Below, one piece after another: positions 32,788 to 41,649 of a stretch of 64,000 bases of DNA (its first letter is position 1; each line of letters begins with the position of its first letter). The DNA lies in contig BNUH01000004.1 in the NCBI GenBank assembly GCA_025997215.1, positions 33,043 through 97,042 on the forward strand. The letters are read 5' to 3'. Under the pieces are notes generated by a model. It did not search any database and was not told where the DNA came from. It worked only from the letters and a program-made list of their open reading frames with translations. The translations under genes were made by a program, and so were the position numbers. The DNA is from Clostridia bacterium. Lineage in GTDB: Bacteria; Bacillota_A; Clostridia; Christensenellales; Aristaeellaceae.

Positions 32788-34464
32788 ATGACGCTTGAGG
32801 TAAGACAGGTCGAGACGGATTTGCTGATAATCGGCGGCGGCACTGCGGGGTGTTATGCCGCGCTGACATTTTGCGAAGAGTGTGACAAACGCGCGCTCAT
32901 CGTCGAGAAGGCACACATCAAACGCAGCGGCTGCCTGGCCGCAGGGATCAACGCGCTGAACGCATACATCGCGCCGGGCAAGACGCCCCAGGATTATGTC
33001 GACTACGCCGCGAACGACGCTGAGGGGATCGTCCGCTATGATCTGCTCACCACGATGGCCGAGGGGTTGAATGGTACCGTGGAACGGATTGAGGCGTTGG
33101 GTCTCACCATTCAGAAGGATGAGGACGGGAACTACGCCGGGCGGGGCGGCCGGAATATCAAGATCAATGGCGAGAATATCAAGCCGATTCTGGCGCATGC
33201 GGTCGAATCCCAGCCGCAGATTACGGTGTTGAATCATGTTAATGTGTTCGAGTTTATAGTCGAAGGCAATCGCATACGCGGTGCGTATGCTGTCGGGGTA
33301 TTCGAGCCGGTGCTGTACGTCCTGACCGCGCGCGCGGTATTGTGCGCGACGGGCGGCGCGTCCGGGTTATACAAGCCGAATAACCCGGGATTCTCACGGC
33401 ACAAGATGTGGTATCCTCCCTTCAATACTGGCACGGGGCTGGCGTGCGGCATCCGTGCCGGCGCGGAGATGACGTCGCTGGAGATGCGCTTCATCGCGCT
33501 GCGGTGCAAGGATACCATCGCGCCGACGGGTACGCTGGCGCTGGGTGTAGGCGCGAGGCAGGTCAACGCGCTGGGCGAGGAATACGACGATCGTTATGGC
33601 CGCAGGACTGCCGAACGCGTATACGGCACAGTTATGGAGAATCAGGCGAATCGCGGCCCGTGCGCACTGCGCACCGTCGGGATTAATCCTGATCAGGATG
33701 CTGATCTAATGAAGGCTTACCTTAATATGGCACCCAGCCAAACGCTGAAATGGCTGGAGAGTAACAAGCCGCCCAGCAAGAAGAATGTCGAGATAGAGGG
33801 AACCGAGCCGTACATTGTCGGCGGACACACCGCCAGCGGTTACTGGGTCGATACCCATCGCGAGACGACGATACGCGGGCTATTCGCGGCCGGGGATGTC
33901 GCGGGTGGGTGTCCGCAGAAGTATGTGACGGGGGCGTTTGTTGAGGGCGCGATTGCGGCTAAGGCGGCGGTTCGTTATATGGACGAGGGCATTGTGCAGC
34001 CGAGTGAGGCGGATGTGCGCAGCCACCGGGTGTTTTGCGAACAATTCCTGAACTGTACGTACTCGCCGCGAACCATTGACATGCTGGAGCAGTCGATGCA
34101 GTCGGCAATGGATATGCACGCCGGAGGCATCGGCTCGTCATACCGATTCCTAACGCGGTCGCTGTCGGAGGCGTCGCAGGAGATCGCGCGGCTGGATCGG
34201 CTGTGCGCGACGCTCAAGGCCGAGGATATGCAGGAATTGGTATACATTTTTGAACTGCGCGAACGCTTGACGCTGTGCCAATCCGTCATCGCGCACATGG
34301 CGGCGCGGAAGGAAACCCGCTGGCATAGCTTCTGCGAGAACGCCGATTATCCTGAAAAGGATAGCGCGTGGGAACGCTACGTGAACTCGCGCCTTATAAA
34401 AGGAAACATAAACATTATACTGCATCCGATAGTGCGTGAAGGTGTATATGAGCATAACCATTGA
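32788..34464 (+). CDS. Adenylylsulfate reductase alpha subunit-like flavoprotein (AprA type)
   Basis: A FAD enzyme predicted to reduce APS to sulfite and AMP together with the following ferredoxin-like gene. The dinucleotide-binding motif IIGGGTAGCYAA starts at residue 14. AprA-like features are HIKRSGCLAAGINALNAYI, RGGRNIKINGE, the GGHTASGYWVDT loop (about 351-362) and FAAGDVAGGCPQKYVTGAFVEG. At 558 residues it is shorter than AprA of sulfate-respiring bacteria (over 600). The fumarate-reductase/succinate-dehydrogenase family is the alternative, but the AprA loop and position between cysA and cysD argue for APS reduction. Confidence 0.85.
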   Translation: MTLEVRQVETDLLIIGGGTAGCYAALTFCEECDKRALIVEKAHIKRSGCLAAGINALNAYIAPGKTPQDYVDYAANDAEGIVRYDLLTTMAEGLNGTVERIEALGLTIQKDEDGNYAGRGGRNIKINGENIKPILAHAVESQPQITVLNHVNVFEFIVEGNRIRGAYAVGVFEPVLYVLTARAVLCATGGASGLYKPNNPGFSRHKMWYPPFNTGTGLACGIRAGAEMTSLEMRFIALRCKDTIAPTGTLALGVGARQVNALGEEYDDRYGRRTAERVYGTVMENQANRGPCALRTVGINPDQDADLMKAYLNMAPSQTLKWLESNKPPSKKNVEIEGTEPYIVGGHTASGYWVDTHRETTIRGLFAAGDVAGGCPQKYVTGAFVEGAIAAKAAVRYMDEGIVQPSEADVRSHRVFCEQFLNCTYSPRTIDMLEQSMQSAMDMHAGGIGSSYRFLTRSLSEASQEIARLDRLCATLKAEDMQELVYIFELRERLTLCQSVIAHMAARKETRWHSFCENADYPEKDSAWERYVNSRLIKGNINIILHPIVREGVYEHNH

Positions 34465-34759
34465 TCGTGATAAATGCATTGACTGTGGCTGCTGTCGGGA
34501 TGTGTGCCCGGGCAGTCTCATCCGTTTGGATGAAGGCCGCGCCGTCATCCCGCATCCCGAACGCTGCTGGGGCTGCGCATCCTGTGTGAAGGAGTGTCCG
34601 ATACAGGCGGTTGCGCTGTACCTTGGCGAGGATATTGGCGGCTTGGGCGGGCGAATGACCGCGAGGTCAGACGGGTCGCTATTGCATTGGACATTGACAA
34701 AACCGGATGGTTATACAACTACTTTGACCGTTGACAGCCGAAATTCTAATCAGTATTAA
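34448..34759 (+). CDS. Adenylylsulfate reductase beta subunit-like ferredoxin (AprB type)
   Basis: A 103-residue iron-sulfur protein with two [4Fe-4S] motifs: CIDCGCCRDVCPG (about 12-24) and CWGCASCVKECP (about 40-51). It would pass electrons to the AprA-like FAD. Classical AprB is longer, with a C-terminal tail wrapping around AprA; here about 50 residues remain after the clusters (DGSLLHWTLTKPDGYTTTL), a compact form. The ATG at 34448 has GAAGG five bases upstream and overlaps the end of the alpha gene by 17 bases, indicating coupled synthesis. Confidence 0.85.
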   Translation: MSITIDRDKCIDCGCCRDVCPGSLIRLDEGRAVIPHPERCWGCASCVKECPIQAVALYLGEDIGGLGGRMTARSDGSLLHWTLTKPDGYTTTLTVDSRNSNQY

Positions 34760-34788
34760 AGCAGAACCATCAATCGAGGTGAATTGTA

Positions 34789-35685
34789 TTGCCGTTGTCC
34801 CATTTGGATGAGTTGGAGGCCGAGGCCGTATACATATTCCGCGAGGTGGCCGCCGAATGTGAGCGGCCCGTCATGCTGTACTCCATCGGTAAGGATTCGT
34901 CGGTGATGCTGCACCTGGCCATGAAGGCTTTCTATCCCGAGAAGCCGCCGTTCCCGTTCCTGCACATCGACACGAGCTGGAAGTTCCGCGAGATGATCCA
35001 GTTCCGCGACCACCGCGCTAAGGAATTGGGTATCGAAATGCTCGTGTACCGCAATGAGGACGCCATCGCGCGGGGCATCAACCCGTTCGACCACGGCGCC
35101 GCTTATACGGATATAATGAAAACCCAGGCGTTGCGTGACGCGCTGACGAAGCATCGCTTCACGGCGGCGTTTGGCGGCGGCCGGCGCGACGAGGAAAAGT
35201 CGCGTGCGAAAGAGCGGATATTCTCATTCCGAAACGCTCAGCATGCATGGGATCCCAAGAATCAACGCCCGGAAATGTGGAAACTCTACAATACGCGCAT
35301 CAACAAGGGCGAATCCATGCGCGTATTCCCCATATCCAACTGGACCGAGAAGGACATCTGGCAATACATCCAGCGTGAAGATATACCCATAGTACCGTTA
35401 TACTTCGCGAAAGAACGGCCTGTCGTCGAGCGCGACGGGAATCTCATCATGGTTGACGACGAACGGATGCGGTTCCTGCCTGGCGAATCGCCGAAGCTGG
35501 CGAAGGTGCGCTTCCGCACGCTTGGGTGTTACCCACTCACGGGCGGCGTATACTCGCAGGCGGATACGCTGGACGCCGTCATCGCGGAGACGCTGGCGTC
35601 CGTCACGAGCGAGCGCACCAGCCGGGTTATAGATAATGAGGCCGCTGGCAGCATGGAACGCCGCAAGCGGGAAGGGTATTTTTAG
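34789..35685 (+). CDS. cysD: Sulfate adenylyltransferase subunit 2 (small subunit)
   Basis: CysD forms APS from sulfate and ATP, driven by GTP hydrolysis on CysN. It has 298 residues. The PP-loop YSIGKDSS (31-38) binds ATP. Further family motifs are [33 protein letters not shown] and [15 protein letters not shown] start with GAGGTGA six bases upstream. Part of the operon, 29 bases after the AprB-like gene. Confidence 0.96.
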   Translation: MPLSHLDELEAEAVYIFREVAAECERPVMLYSIGKDSSVMLHLAMKAFYPEKPPFPFLHIDTSWKFREMIQFRDHRAKELGIEMLVYRNEDAIARGINPFDHGAAYTDIMKTQALRDALTKHRFTAAFGGGRRDEEKSRAKERIFSFRNAQHAWDPKNQRPEMWKLYNTRINKGESMRVFPISNWTEKDIWQYIQREDIPIVPLYFAKERPVVERDGNLIMVDDERMRFLPGESPKLAKVRFRTLGCYPLTGGVYSQADTLDAVIAETLASVTSERTSRVIDNEAAGSMERRKREGYF

Positions 35686-35688
35686 GGT

Positions 35689-37359
35689 ATGGATAGAGTG
35701 AATAATATGGATAATTCACAAAATGGACTGCTGAAATTCATCACATGCGGCAGTGTGGACGATGGCAAGTCCACGCTCATAGGTCATATCCTATACGACG
35801 CTAAACTGTTGTACACCGATCAGGTTCAAGCGTTGGTCGCGGATAGCCGATCGGGAAGCCGTGGCGGGGCGATCGACTACTCGCTGTTGTTGGATGGGCT
35901 GATGGCCGAGCGTGAGCAGGGCATCACGATCGACGTGGCATATCGATACTTCACGACGCAGGCGCGCAGCTTCATCGTGGCCGATACGCCGGGGCACGAG
36001 GAATACACGCGCAATATGGCCGTGGGCGCGTCGTTCGCGGACCTGGCCGTGATTCTGGTGGATGCTTCGCGCGGCGTGCTGACCCAGACACGGCGGCACG
36101 CGCGAATCTGCGCACTGATGGGCATACGACAGTTCGTTTTTGCCGTGAATAAGATGGACCTGATCGGTTTCGATGAGAATCGATTCGAGGGCATACAAGC
36201 CGACATCAAACAGCTGTGTAATTCGTTGGGTGTGGATGAGTTCTGCTGCATACCCGTATCCGCGACGGATGGTGACAATGTAACGTCGTCCTCCGACAAC
36301 ATGTCGTGGTATTCGGGTCAGCCATTGTTGAAATACCTCGAAACGGTTAATGTTTCGGCGGAACGGCTCGTCGCAGAATCTAGCATCGATGGCATCGACT
36401 TGGGATTTTACATGCCTGTGCAGCGCGTGTGCAGACCGGATCACAACTTTCGAGGGTTCCAGGGGCAAGTAGAATCGGGTTCGGTGTCGGTAGGCGATAG
36501 GGTTATCGCGCTGCCAAGCGGGGAAACGGCGACGGTCAAGGCGGTATTTGTTACGGATTCATCCGTTCAGACGGCCAGCGCTGGCCAGCCCGTGACGATC
36601 CAGCTGGATCGCGAGGTGGATATATCGCGCGGGTGTGTGATCCAGCGCGGCGCTGCGATCCAATCCGCACAAGCCTTCAACGCTACTTTGTTGTGGATGG
36701 ATGAATCGGAACTGGTTCCCGGCGGCGACTATTGGGTGAAGATTGGCGCACGGCTGCTGCCCGCCTTAGTGACGCAAATCCAAAGCAAGGTGGACATCAA
36801 CACGGGCGAACTGCTCACCGATGCCCACGTCCGATCATCCGTCAGGAAAAACGAGATCGCGTTATGCTCCATTTCGTTGTCAGAACCTGCGGTGATCGCT
36901 CCATTCCGCAGCCATAAAACCCTCGGCGAACTTATCCTGATCGACCGTGTGACCCATGCCACCGCCGCGTGCGGCGTCATCGAGTCCATCATCGAATCTT
37001 CCTTACACCAAGAAGGCGTAACGCTGAACGACGGCGGCAAGTCGCTGCGCATATACTTGTTTGACGCTTATTATTACCAAACCAATTCCCGCCAGATACT
37101 TCGGCGCGCTGCATTACCTGTCGGGTATTCGGTTGGGGATGTTGTGCCGCTGTCGGGCGATGGTTACCATTATCCGAGTGAATTCGACATAGTGGAAGGC
37201 GGCGTTGCGGCACGCATTCGCGGCGGGCGATTCGTCGGGTTCGCTGAACCGACGGACGCTGAGAGCGGTGTTGACATCGTCGATGTTAACGGCATGCCGT
37301 ACACAAGCGACGCTGCCAACCGCTTCAGCGCGCATCATGATGTTATTTTAGAATCTTGA
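35689..37359 (+). CDS. cysN: Sulfate adenylyltransferase subunit 1 (GTPase)
   Basis: The GTP-hydrolysing regulatory subunit of ATP sulfurylase, an EF-Tu-like GTPase. G1 GSVDDGKST (21-29), G3 DTPGHEEYTRNM and G4 NKMD are present, followed by two beta-barrel domains. At 556 residues it is about 80 longer than common CysN, and the extra C-terminal part (from about 470; DAYYYQTNSRQILRR onward) is not an APS kinase: no second P-loop is seen. The start could also be the ATG at 35707. Its 3' end overlaps the convergent FkbM gene by 17 bases. Confidence 0.93.
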   Translation: MDRVNNMDNSQNGLLKFITCGSVDDGKSTLIGHILYDAKLLYTDQVQALVADSRSGSRGGAIDYSLLLDGLMAEREQGITIDVAYRYFTTQARSFIVADTPGHEEYTRNMAVGASFADLAVILVDASRGVLTQTRRHARICALMGIRQFVFAVNKMDLIGFDENRFEGIQADIKQLCNSLGVDEFCCIPVSATDGDNVTSSSDNMSWYSGQPLLKYLETVNVSAERLVAESSIDGIDLGFYMPVQRVCRPDHNFRGFQGQVESGSVSVGDRVIALPSGETATVKAVFVTDSSVQTASAGQPVTIQLDREVDISRGCVIQRGAAIQSAQAFNATLLWMDESELVPGGDYWVKIGARLLPALVTQIQSKVDINTGELLTDAHVRSSVRKNEIALCSISLSEPAVIAPFRSHKTLGELILIDRVTHATAACGVIESIIESSLHQEGVTLNDGGKSLRIYLFDAYYYQTNSRQILRRAALPVGYSVGDVVPLSGDGYHYPSEFDIVEGGVAARIRGGRFVGFAEPTDAESGVDIVDVNGMPYTSDAANRFSAHHDVILES

Positions 37360-38023
37360 TATCATAATGACTGCGTAATTCCTGTGGATTCCACCAGCTC
37401 GTGATCAGTTCGGGGTGACTGACCACATCGACGTAGTAATCATTCAGCTTGTCATGACCGCTTAGCTTGTATCCATTCGAGGTGAGGATGGGGCCCCATA
37501 ACTGCCGCGCAGTCAAGCCATCCCGCCCTTTGTTGGCCTCGATGACGAATATCCATGGCCGCAAAACCTGGAAGTCAAAGCCTTGGAGAGTCTCCTTTTC
37601 AAAACCTTCGACGTCTATCTTACAGAAGTGGATGGGCTGCGTATTCAGGTCAATATACTCGCGTAACAGGTTTGTCACATTACGCACGGACACCTTGATT
37701 ACTTTGTCCTTTTTACCACGTGTGGGTATGAAGCTGGAGAGCACACCGTCGACGTGCAGAGACATTTGACCATCGTGCACTCCGGTGGCGGCGCGGATAC
37801 TGATGTCACGCGGGCGGGCAGCCTTAAGTTTGGCATGCATATCGGGAAGCGGCTCGATATTGATGCCGTGCCAGCCGTGATCGTAGAACATTTTCGTGAC
37901 AGAGAGGCGCTGCGGATCGTTAGCCCCAATATCCAGATAAAACCCATTATTTATATCATGCAAATATGATAGTAGGCTAATGTCCTCTTGTATCTGCGCG
38001 TAGGATAAATAGGTTGGTTTCAT
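37343..38023 (-). CDS. FkbM-family SAM-dependent methyltransferase
   Basis: A 226-residue methyltransferase. The SAM-binding motif GFYLDIGANDPQRLSVTKMFYDHGWHGINIEP (about 27-58) and the later HFCKIDVEGFEKETLQGFDF with WIFVIEANKG are typical of the FkbM domain. Members O-methylate sugars or natural products; no partner genes suggest the substrate here. It is convergent with and overlaps cysN, and lies downstream of tkt behind a large hairpin. Confidence 0.9.
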   Translation of the reverse strand: MKPTYLSYAQIQEDISLLSYLHDINNGFYLDIGANDPQRLSVTKMFYDHGWHGINIEPLPDMHAKLKAARPRDISIRAATGVHDGQMSLHVDGVLSSFIPTRGKKDKVIKVSVRNVTNLLREYIDLNTQPIHFCKIDVEGFEKETLQGFDFQVLRPWIFVIEANKGRDGLTARQLWGPILTSNGYKLSGHDKLNDYYVDVVSHPELITSWWNPQELRSHYDIKILK

Positions 38024-38028
38024 TATAG

Positions 38029-38098
38029 ATGCACCCCTATAATAAATATTACAGCACCGCTCATATTATAGTATGAGCGATGCTGTATACGGGTGCAT
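38029..38098. repeat. Nested inverted repeat between FkbM gene and tkt
   Basis: Outer arms ATGCACCC (38029-38036) and GGGTGCAT (38091-38098) enclose a 16-bp stem with one mismatch: TACAGCACCGCTCATA (38050-38065) and TATGAGCGATGCTGTA (38072-38087). On the minus strand it lies after tkt and is followed by an A/T-rich stretch, so it may terminate tkt. The outer arm ends six bases before the FkbM ATG. Confidence 0.6.
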
Positions 38099-38113
38099 AT
38101 AATTTGTAGCTGT

Positions 38114-40099
38114 TTATAGATTTAACAAGCCCTTGACAGTTGTGACTACCCGATCCGCATTGAATCCGAATTTTGCGAATAGTTGTTTCGCTGGACCGGA
38201 CGCGCCGAAGCCTTCCATATGGATCAGCGCGCCATCCAGGCCGATATATTTATACCAGGATTGGCCAATCGCGGCCTCCATCGCCACGCGCGTACGAATC
38301 GAGCGGGGGAGTACCAACTCCTTGTAAGCGGCGTCCTGCGCGTCGAACAGCTCCATGCATGGGATCGAAACGACGCGCGCGTCAATGCCCTCCGCGCGGA
38401 GTTTCACCTGCGCCTCCATCATCTGCTCAACCTCTGAACCGGAGGCTAACAATATCGCATCGGGCGTTGGTTGTTGTGAATCCGATAGGATGTAACCGCC
38501 GCGCATTGCTTCGCGTCCGCTGTTAGCATACAACGGTAAGTCTTGGCGCGTTAACACCAGACAGGTGGGCAATCCGCTGGTCAGCGCCGTCAGCCAGCCC
38601 GCGACGGTCTCGCGGCTGTCAGCGGGGCGGAACACCTGCAGGTTGGGCACGGCGCGCAGGCTATCCAACTGTTCGACGGGCTGGTGGGTCGGGCCGTCCT
38701 CGCCTACGCCTATCGAGTCGTGGGTGAGGATGTATGCCACGGGCAGCTTCATCAGCGCAGCCAGGCGCATGGAGCCGCGCATGTAGTCGCTGAATACAAA
38801 GAAGGTCGCGCAGTACGCTCGCAATCCGCCGTGCAGCGCGAGACCGTTCGCGACGGCGCTCATGGCGTGTTCGCGCACACCGAAGTGGATGTTCGAGCCG
38901 AGCCGATCGCTGGCGGAGAACCAGCCGCGATCCTTCATGTCGGATTTGTTGGACGGTGCAAGATCGGCTGAACCGCCGATCAGATTCGGCAGCAGTTTCG
39001 ACAGGCGGTTTAATATGACGCCGCCGCTGTTGCGCGTGGCGGCCTTGCCGTCGAACGCCCACAACGCGTCGGTGTCGACGGTGTCGGGCAGCGTATCGGA
39101 ATACCACGCGTCAAACTCTGCCGCCTTTTCGGGATAATTCGCGGTGTACGTGGCCAAACGCTGATTCCAGCCATCCTGCCATGCCGTGCCCTGGGCCTTT
39201 AGATCCATATACTCCCTAACGTCGTCCGGCACAATAAATGATTGTGATGGATCGAACCCGAACGTGCGCTTGGTCTCTGCCAGCCCGCCAACGCCTAACG
39301 GTTCGCCGTGGACGCTGGCCGTTCCCGCCTTAGGACTGCCGTATCCGATGACCGTCTTACAGACGATCAGCGTCGGGCGCTCATCGGATTTCGCGATATC
39401 TACGGCCAATTCGATAGCTTCTGAATCGTTGCCGTCGGCTAACTCGATCACCTGCCAGTTGTACGCGCGGAAGCGTTCGGGTACATTCTCCTGGAACGCC
39501 AGATCTGTGTCGCCCTCTATCGAAATCTCATTATCATCGTATAACACAATGAGCTTGCCCAGCTTCAGCGTGCCCGCAAGCGACGCGGCCTCGGAGGTGA
39601 TGCCCTCCATCATGTCGCCATCGCCGCAGATTACGTAGGTGTAGTGGTCAACGATGTTTGTGGATGGTTCGGTTCCAGCCTGATTGAACGCGGCGGCTAG
39701 ATGCGCTTCAGCCATCGCCATTCCGACGGCCGTCGAGAATCCCGCGCCAAGCGGCCCGGTGGTTGTTTCGACGCCGGGCGTGTGGCGATACTCTGGGTGG
39801 CCTGGTGTCAGACTGTCCAACTGGCGGAAGCGTTTCAGTTCATCCAGCGGGATATCGTAACCGCACAGATGCAGTATGGCATACAAAGCTGCCGATCCGT
39901 GGCCGCCGGACAGCACAAAGCGATCGCGGTCGCACCAGGTTGGGTCGGCGGGATTATGGCGCATCACCTTCCGGAATAGCGTATAGACCATCGCTGCCGC
40001 GCCCAGCGGCATGCCGGGATGACCGGAATTGGCTGCCTGAACCTCGTCAGCGGCGAGCAGACGCAATGTGTTGATGGATTTAAGTTCTAGGGGGCTCAT
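38114..40099 (-). CDS. tkt: Transketolase
   Basis: Thiamine-diphosphate enzyme of the non-oxidative pentose phosphate pathway, moving two-carbon units between sugar phosphates. It has 661 residues. Visible are the N-terminal ANSGHPGMPLGAA, the ThDP/metal motif GDGDMMEG, the pyrimidine-binding glutamate region in FGVREHAMSAVANG, and substrate-binding HDSIGVGEDGPTHQP. The frame opens five codons earlier, but that ATG is inside the ribosome binding site GAGGAGG, so 40099 is the start. A CAGACC-type palindrome lies just before the ribosome binding site. Confidence 0.97.
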   Translation of the reverse strand: MSPLELKSINTLRLLAADEVQAANSGHPGMPLGAAAMVYTLFRKVMRHNPADPTWCDRDRFVLSGGHGSAALYAILHLCGYDIPLDELKRFRQLDSLTPGHPEYRHTPGVETTTGPLGAGFSTAVGMAMAEAHLAAAFNQAGTEPSTNIVDHYTYVICGDGDMMEGITSEAASLAGTLKLGKLIVLYDDNEISIEGDTDLAFQENVPERFRAYNWQVIELADGNDSEAIELAVDIAKSDERPTLIVCKTVIGYGSPKAGTASVHGEPLGVGGLAETKRTFGFDPSQSFIVPDDVREYMDLKAQGTAWQDGWNQRLATYTANYPEKAAEFDAWYSDTLPDTVDTDALWAFDGKAATRNSGGVILNRLSKLLPNLIGGSADLAPSNKSDMKDRGWFSASDRLGSNIHFGVREHAMSAVANGLALHGGLRAYCATFFVFSDYMRGSMRLAALMKLPVAYILTHDSIGVGEDGPTHQPVEQLDSLRAVPNLQVFRPADSRETVAGWLTALTSGLPTCLVLTRQDLPLYANSGREAMRGGYILSDSQQPTPDAILLASGSEVEQMMEAQVKLRAEGIDARVVSIPCMELFDAQDAAYKELVLPRSIRTRVAMEAAIGQSWYKYIGLDGALIHMEGFGASGPAKQLFAKFGFNADRVVTTVKGLLNL

Positions 40100-40117
40100 C
40101 GACTTCCTCCTCATAAT

Positions 40118-40178
40118 AGACTATTGGTCTGATTTTATAGACTATCGGTCTGTAATAGAATTGCAGACCGCAGGTCTG
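40118..40178 (-). repeat. Three 15-bp CAGAC palindromes at the phosphohexomutase end / tkt leader
   Basis: On the minus strand CAGACCTGCGGTCTG (near 40179-40165), CAGACCGATAGTCTA (near 40153-40138) and CAGACCAATAGTCTA (near 40132-40117) follow each other within about 60 bases. All fit CAGACYNNNNGTCTR. The first two lie in the last codons of the phosphohexomutase gene, and the third lies in the gap before tkt. Confidence 0.75.
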
Positions 40179-41649
40179 TTTTCATGAGGCTTACTCCGCC
40201 GACACTATTACTGGACGCATTCCACACGAGCATTGGCTCGTGCAGCGAAGAGCGCAATAGGAACCAGCCGTCGGCACGTTCAACCCGCACCCCTTCCGCT
40301 GTATCCGCAAGCGTATAACCCGCTTCCGGATGTGACACAACCCAATCGCGCAGCAAGCCCAGCGAAGCGGCTCGCTGTTCTGGATCTGGCATATGAATAC
40401 GCCATTCGGATGTTTCCAGTGGCTCGGGAAGATCCGCTATGCGGTCGATCAACGCGAGGCCATCGCGCTTCATCTTAACAGCCTCAATGATCAGGCGTGT
40501 GGCCAGCATCATACCGTCGTCCAGGAATCGATTATCAGAGAATGCGGCGTGGCCTGATGTTTCGATAGCCAGCGGACAGGGAATGCCCGACGCGTTGAGG
40601 CGTTTTGCCTCGTTGATGACGTTCTTGTAGCCGCGTTTCCAACAGCGGTGGATGCCGCCGTGCCTTTCAATGAACGCTCGGAGGGCTGGCGATGTGACAG
40701 AATCGGTCACAACCGCCGCGCCAGGCTGATTGCGAATCACCATATCCGCGCAAAGCGCGATAAGCCGCTCGCGATACAACGGCGAACCGTCGGCCGCGAC
40801 CAAGGCGGCGCGGTCACAGTCGGCATCCAGTATGACGCCCAGGTCGGCACGTGCCGTTACCGTCGCTTCAGACAGCAAATGAATGGCGGACTCATCCTCT
40901 GGATTAGGCGCATGGGCCGGGAATGAGCCGTCAGGATTCAGGTTAATGCTGCCGCTGATGTCTGCGCCAAGCGACTCCAGCCAAGCCGCGTAGAAGCCGC
41001 CGCTGCCATTGCTTGCGTCGATCACGATATGAAGGCCCTGCAGCGGCTGCTCATTCCCTAACTCACGAACAACCTGCGCTGATAGTTCATCAAGATAGTA
41101 CGGTGTGAAATCCAGTTGGTTAATACTTTCAGTTGCCGATAGGTTGTCTAGACCGACAGTCTGTTTGTTACGGTCTATTAGACTATCGGTCTGATTTAGC
41201 AGATCGTCCAACTCTTTAGATTCCAGACCGCCGGTCTGTGTGATGAATTTCATGCCGTTGTATTTCGATGGCATATGGCTTGCCGTAACCATTACAGCAG
41301 CGTCACAATGGATGGTAGGATGCTGGGTTATCAAGAATAACGCCGGAGTTGTGCTTAATCCCACATCAATTACGTGTAATCCTTCTACGCGTAAACCTTC
41401 GACGATCGCATGAGCCAGTTCAGGGCCCATTACCCGAGAATCGCGGCCAACCGTGACAGTCAACGGTTGTGATGGACTGCCGCTGCTGTCATAATTGGAG
41501 TGCATTTTCAGCCAACGAGCAAACCCAATGGCCGCGCGGTTCGCGCGCTCCGGCGTCAGCTGAATGGAATCGGCCGTGCCTGAAGCGATGCCGCGTAAGT
41601 CAGTACCGCTCTTTAAGCCGCACAAATCGTATTCATCCATAACCATCAT
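40135..41649 (-). CDS. Phosphomannomutase/phosphoglucomutase family protein
   Basis: Moves phosphate between C1 and C6 of hexoses. It has 504 residues. The phosphoserine loop is TASHMPSKYNGMKF (usually TASHNP), the metal-binding loop DADCDRAALV replaces DGDGDR-type sequences, and IETSGHAAFSD is the sugar-binding region. The N-terminus could be the Met at 41640 instead. A variable linker after the serine loop (about residues 140-170) and the last residues (LLQTDSL) are encoded by short palindromic repeats. It overlaps DUF2461 by four bases and precedes tkt. Confidence 0.9.
   Translation of the reverse strand: MMVMDEYDLCGLKSGTDLRGIASGTADSIQLTPERANRAAIGFARWLKMHSNYDSSGSPSQPLTVTVGRDSRVMGPELAHAIVEGLRVEGLHVIDVGLSTTPALFLITQHPTIHCDAAVMVTASHMPSKYNGMKFITQTGGLESKELDDLLNQTDSLIDRNKQTVGLDNLSATESINQLDFTPYYLDELSAQVVRELGNEQPLQGLHIVIDASNGSGGFYAAWLESLGADISGSINLNPDGSFPAHAPNPEDESAIHLLSEATVTARADLGVILDADCDRAALVAADGSPLYRERLIALCADMVIRNQPGAAVVTDSVTSPALRAFIERHGGIHRCWKRGYKNVINEAKRLNASGIPCPLAIETSGHAAFSDNRFLDDGMMLATRLIIEAVKMKRDGLALIDRIADLPEPLETSEWRIHMPDPEQRAASLGLLRDWVVSHPEAGYTLADTAEGVRVERADGWFLLRSSLHEPMLVWNASSNSVGGVSLMKTDLRSAILLQTDSL
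41150..41238 (-). repeat. Three 15-bp CAGAC palindromes inside the phosphohexomutase gene
   Basis: On the minus strand CAGACCGGCGGTCTG (near 41239-41225), CAGACCGATAGTCTA (near 41194-41179) and CAGACTGTCGGTCTA (near 41164-41149) occur in frame, encoding QTGGL, QTDSL and QTVGL. The middle copy is identical to one at 40138-40153. Confidence 0.75.

Noticed and set aside
40118..41238. CRISPR-like array
   Set aside because: The repeats are only 15 bases, spacing is irregular, most lie in coding sequence, and no cas genes are present.
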